8,968 nucleotides of DNA from Bacteroidota bacterium. GTDB lineage: Bacteria; Bacteroidota; Bacteroidia; Bacteroidales; Paludibacteraceae. Made by a program: the position numbers and the translations under genes. Position 1 is the stretch's first letter, and each line of letters starts with the position of its first letter. The stretch is from the NCBI GenBank assembly GCA_021804525.1, contig JAJZHJ010000031.1, forward strand, positions 1-8,968, written 5' to 3'. Positions 6,845 to 8,968 of this stretch are shown here, in pieces. Under the pieces are notes generated by a model, which saw only the letters and a list, made by a program, of their open reading frames with translations, was not told where the DNA came from and made no database searches.

Positions 6845-8602
6845 ATGAGACTTTCTTCGTTTATGTATTTGTTTTTTGTCTTTTCGATGCTTACTACTTC
6901 TTGCAGCAAAGGCAATAATGTTCCCTTATCTCCTGTTCAAAACGCAGCTACGTCTGTTATAATTTCTACCGATAAGGCTTGCTATTCTCCAGATGATGTG
7001 GTGACTTTTACAATTAACCATTCGCTTCCGGCAACGGCAAAAGTGCGATATCGTCATTTGTCGAATGTGGTTGCTGAAAACACTCTTTCGGGAACTACCT
7101 GGCAATGGACCGCACCGAATACTGATTTTACGGGTTATATGGCTGATGTTTTCGATACGGTAAATGGGCAGGAAGTAATTTATGGCAGTATCGGCGTGGA
7201 CGTCTCATCTGATTGGTCACACTTTCCACGTTACGGTTTTTTGTCGGCATATCCGCAAATGACCACAACGGCTATTGATTATGTTATTAATAATCTGAAT
7301 AGGTGCCATATTAATGGAATTCAGTTTTATGATTGGGAATACGAACACCATCAACCTCTTGCAGGCACGGTAACTAATCCTGCCAGCGAATGGTTAGACA
7401 TTGCCAATCGTGATACCTATTTTTCTACAGTTAAAGGTTATATCGATGCAGCACATGCTTGCAACATGAAGGCTATGTCATACAATTTGGCGTATGGGGC
7501 GTTGAGCGATGCTGCCGCTGACGGAGTTTCCGATCAATGGTATATTTATAAAGATGCTTCACATACTACCAAAGATGTATGCAATCTTGCCGCCCCGATG
7601 TTCAAAAGTAATATTTGGTTGCTCGATCCTTCTAACACGTCGTGGCAACAATATATTGCTGCTAAAACGCAAGATGCTTATACTGTTTTTGGGTTTGATG
7701 GTTATCATATTGACCAGTTGGGTGATCAGGGCACTGTGTACAATTTTTCGGGTCAAACAGTCAATTTATCCACAGCTTTTGAAAGTTTCATCAATGCCAT
7801 GAAGACGAATCAGCCAAATAAGCGATTGGTGATGAATGCTGTAAATCAATTTGGGCAGCAAAACATAGCTAATTCTCCAGTGGATTTTCTTTACACAGAA
7901 GTTTGGAGTCCTTATGACGGATATGCTGATTTGGCAACCATTATTGCCAATAACAATAGGTACAGCAATAATACTAAAAAAACGACACTTGCTGCTTATA
8001 TGGATTATGACCTGGCTAATTCCACTGGTTTTTTCAATACTCCAGGAGTTCTAATGACTGATGCGGTGATATTTGCTTTTGGTGGTTCTCATCTCGAACT
8101 GGGAGAGCACATGTTAGACAAAGAATATTTTCCGAACAACAATCTGCAAATGAAAGGTGATTTGCGGGACGCCTTGATTCATTATTACGATTTTCTGGTG
8201 GCTTACGAAAACTTGTTGCGTGATGGAGGCACTCCAAATACACCGACAGTCATATGTTTGGATGGGAAAATGGCTCTTAACCAGTGGCCGCCTCAAATTG
8301 GAAGCGTGGCCGTATCCGGTAGAGATTTGGGAAATGAGCAAGTAATCCATTTGTTGAATTTCACCAATGCAAACAACCTCAACTGGCGTGATACGAATGG
8401 CACACAACCGACTCCCAATGCCATTATTAGTACAAAGGTTTCGTTTTCAGCCACCAAAACAGTAAAGAGTGTATGGATAGCTTCTCCTGATTATAATGAT
8501 GGTACACCACAAGAATTATCCTTCACGCAAACGGGTGGAAATGTCGTGTTTACTTTGCCAAGCCTGCAATATTGGGATATGGTGGTTGTTGAGTACAATT
8601 AA
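6845..8602 (+). CDS. GH66 endodextranase-like lipoprotein
   Basis: This 585-residue glycoside hydrolase probably cuts alpha-1,6 bonds inside dextran with retention of configuration. Residues 1-19 are a lipoprotein signal (FMYLFFVFSMLTTSC, Cys20). An Ig-like N-terminal domain spans about 35-120 (STDKACYSPDDVVTFTI). The GH66 (beta/alpha)8 barrel covers about 128-460 with RYGFLSAYP, NGIQFYDWEYEHH (157-169), MKAMSYNLAYGA, FGFDGYHIDQLGD (282-294) and DFLYTEVWSPY (347-357). By comparison with the Streptococcus mutans dextranase (nucleophile Asp385, acid/base Glu453), Glu352 is the likely acid/base. The nucleophile lies in DGYHID, Asp290 or Asp285; I cannot settle which by eye. A beta-sandwich end domain covers about 465-585. 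There is no extra binding module inserted in the barrel as in cycloisomaltooligosaccharide glucanotransferases, so a dextranase is favoured. Unlike its neighbours, Cys20 is followed by SKGNN without acidic residues. Confidence 0.9.
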   Translation: MRLSSFMYLFFVFSMLTTSCSKGNNVPLSPVQNAATSVIISTDKACYSPDDVVTFTINHSLPATAKVRYRHLSNVVAENTLSGTTWQWTAPNTDFTGYMADVFDTVNGQEVIYGSIGVDVSSDWSHFPRYGFLSAYPQMTTTAIDYVINNLNRCHINGIQFYDWEYEHHQPLAGTVTNPASEWLDIANRDTYFSTVKGYIDAAHACNMKAMSYNLAYGALSDAAADGVSDQWYIYKDASHTTKDVCNLAAPMFKSNIWLLDPSNTSWQQYIAAKTQDAYTVFGFDGYHIDQLGDQGTVYNFSGQTVNLSTAFESFINAMKTNQPNKRLVMNAVNQFGQQNIANSPVDFLYTEVWSPYDGYADLATIIANNNRYSNNTKKTTLAAYMDYDLANSTGFFNTPGVLMTDAVIFAFGGSHLELGEHMLDKEYFPNNNLQMKGDLRDALIHYYDFLVAYENLLRDGGTPNTPTVICLDGKMALNQWPPQIGSVAVSGRDLGNEQVIHLLNFTNANNLNWRDTNGTQPTPNAIISTKVSFSATKTVKSVWIASPDYNDGTPQELSFTQTGGNVVFTLPSLQYWDMVVVEYN

Positions 8603-8662
8603 CAGCAAAAGAAATGCTATTGTCCGAAAAACTTTCGGTATTAATCAACTAAAAATTCAAAA
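8603..8662 (+). other. Intergenic spacer with small hairpin
   Basis: These 60 bases hold a 6-bp inverted repeat CCGAAA-AAC-TTTCGG (8624-8638) with no T tract, so it is not a typical terminator. It could be a transcript-stabilising or processing hairpin. The last bases (AATTCAAAA) form an A-rich context just before the next ATG. No TAnnTTTG promoter box is seen, so the following gene is probably cotranscribed with the GH66 gene. Confidence 0.4.
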
Positions 8663-8968
8663 ATGGCGCTACGTAATTTATTTTTGGCAATGCTTGGCTG
8701 TTGTTCACTTCAGGTGTCGCTGGCACAGACTTCACAAATAATTTATGAGTCGAATGCTTATAATGTTTATGGAAATCGGGTGGAACAGGGTAAGTTTATA
8801 GCAGAGGCTTTGTCAGACACTGCATTATCCTCAGATTATCAAAGCCCTGAATCCGAAAGGTATAGTCCGACAATCTGTTTTAAATTCAGTATTAACTTGC
8901 GTGACAATGAAATGCGTTCTCAGGAAAATCATTGGGTTACGTTGCAACCTAGGAAGGGGGAATGTGTC
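8663..8968 (+). CDS. Exported protein, N-terminal part only (possible GH31 alpha-glucosidase)
   Basis: The frame opens with ATG at 8663 and stays open for 102 codons to the window end, so the gene is cut off at its 3' side. Residues 1-21 are a signal peptide (MALRNLFLAMLGCCSLQVSL), with likely signal peptidase I cleavage after SLA, before QTSQ. The early Cys13-Cys14 pair lies too close to the start for a convincing lipobox. The mature start reads SQIIYESNAYNVYGNRVEQG, then KFIAEALSDTALSSDYQSP and CFKFSINLRDNEM, then HWVTLQP. This looks like the beta-rich N-terminal region of a large periplasmic PUL enzyme, but no catalytic motif is reached. Synteny with the B. thetaiotaomicron dextran locus, where a GH31 enzyme follows GH66, suggests an alpha-glucosidase releasing glucose from imported isomalto-oligosaccharides. 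That assignment is inference. The gene itself is well supported by its signal peptide, start context and spacing. Confidence 0.75.
   Translation, partial: MALRNLFLAMLGCCSLQVSLAQTSQIIYESNAYNVYGNRVEQGKFIAEALSDTALSSDYQSPESERYSPTICFKFSINLRDNEMRSQENHWVTLQPRKGECV

Noticed and set aside
7509..7802. Plus-strand 97-codon frame inside the GH66 gene, and minus-strand frames at 7559-7756 and 8034-8407
   Set aside because: All lie inside the catalytic or C-terminal coding region of GH66, whose motifs are intact in its own frame.
6845..8602. GH66 protein as a cycloisomaltooligosaccharide glucanotransferase
   Set aside because: Those enzymes carry a binding module of roughly 90 residues inserted in the barrel; here the barrel motifs run from about 128 to 460 without such an insertion.
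8496..8741. 81-codon plus-strand frame bridging the GH66 end and the next gene
   Set aside because: It overlaps two better-supported frames, and the downstream gene has a proper signal peptide in another frame starting at 8663.

Overview
The window looks like a Bacteroidales (Bacteroidota) chromosome segment holding most of a polysaccharide utilization locus (PUL). The grounds are the adjacent SusC-like/SusD-like pair, Bacteroidota-type lipoprotein signals, AT-rich starts without clear Shine-Dalgarno sequences, and a TAnnTTTG-type promoter box. All genes are on the + strand.

Layout. Positions 3-344 hold the C-terminal end of a SusR-like (DUF6377-type) regulator with a helix-turn-helix, closed by a strong hairpin terminator at 364-406. 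A gene-free region of about 420 bases (345-764) carries the likely promoter, a 12-codon mini-ORF and a near-perfect 17-nt direct repeat. Then come a SusC-like TonB-dependent transporter (start preferred at 765, end 3785), a SusD-like glycan-binding lipoprotein (3806-5281), and a SusE/SusF-like surface lipoprotein with three tandem carbohydrate-binding modules (5311-6768). A long hairpin with a T tract (6777-6828) separates these from a GH66 endodextranase-like lipoprotein (6845-8602). After 60 bases an exported protein begins (8663) and runs off the window end. Gene order suggests it may be the GH31 alpha-glucosidase of such loci, but this fragment does not reach a catalytic domain.

How the genes fit together. 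GH66 enzymes cut alpha-1,6-glucan (dextran) internally. With SusC/D/E-type capture and import proteins and a SusR-like regulator upstream, the locus is best read as a dextran (alpha-1,6-glucan) utilization system. As I recall it, the order regulator - SusC - SusD - SusE/F-like - GH66 - next enzyme matches the Bacteroides thetaiotaomicron BT3091-BT3086 dextran locus. The SusE/F-like and SusD-like proteins would hold the polymer at the surface, GH66 would cut it, SusC would import isomalto-oligosaccharides, and the downstream enzyme would finish hydrolysis in the periplasm.

I do not see a new type of system. The points worth a second look are regulatory (leader mini-ORF and repeat, intra-operon terminator), positional (the GH66 lipoprotein lacks the acidic residues after its cysteine that its neighbours have), and structural (one of the three binding modules has lost a conserved WGQ-type motif).
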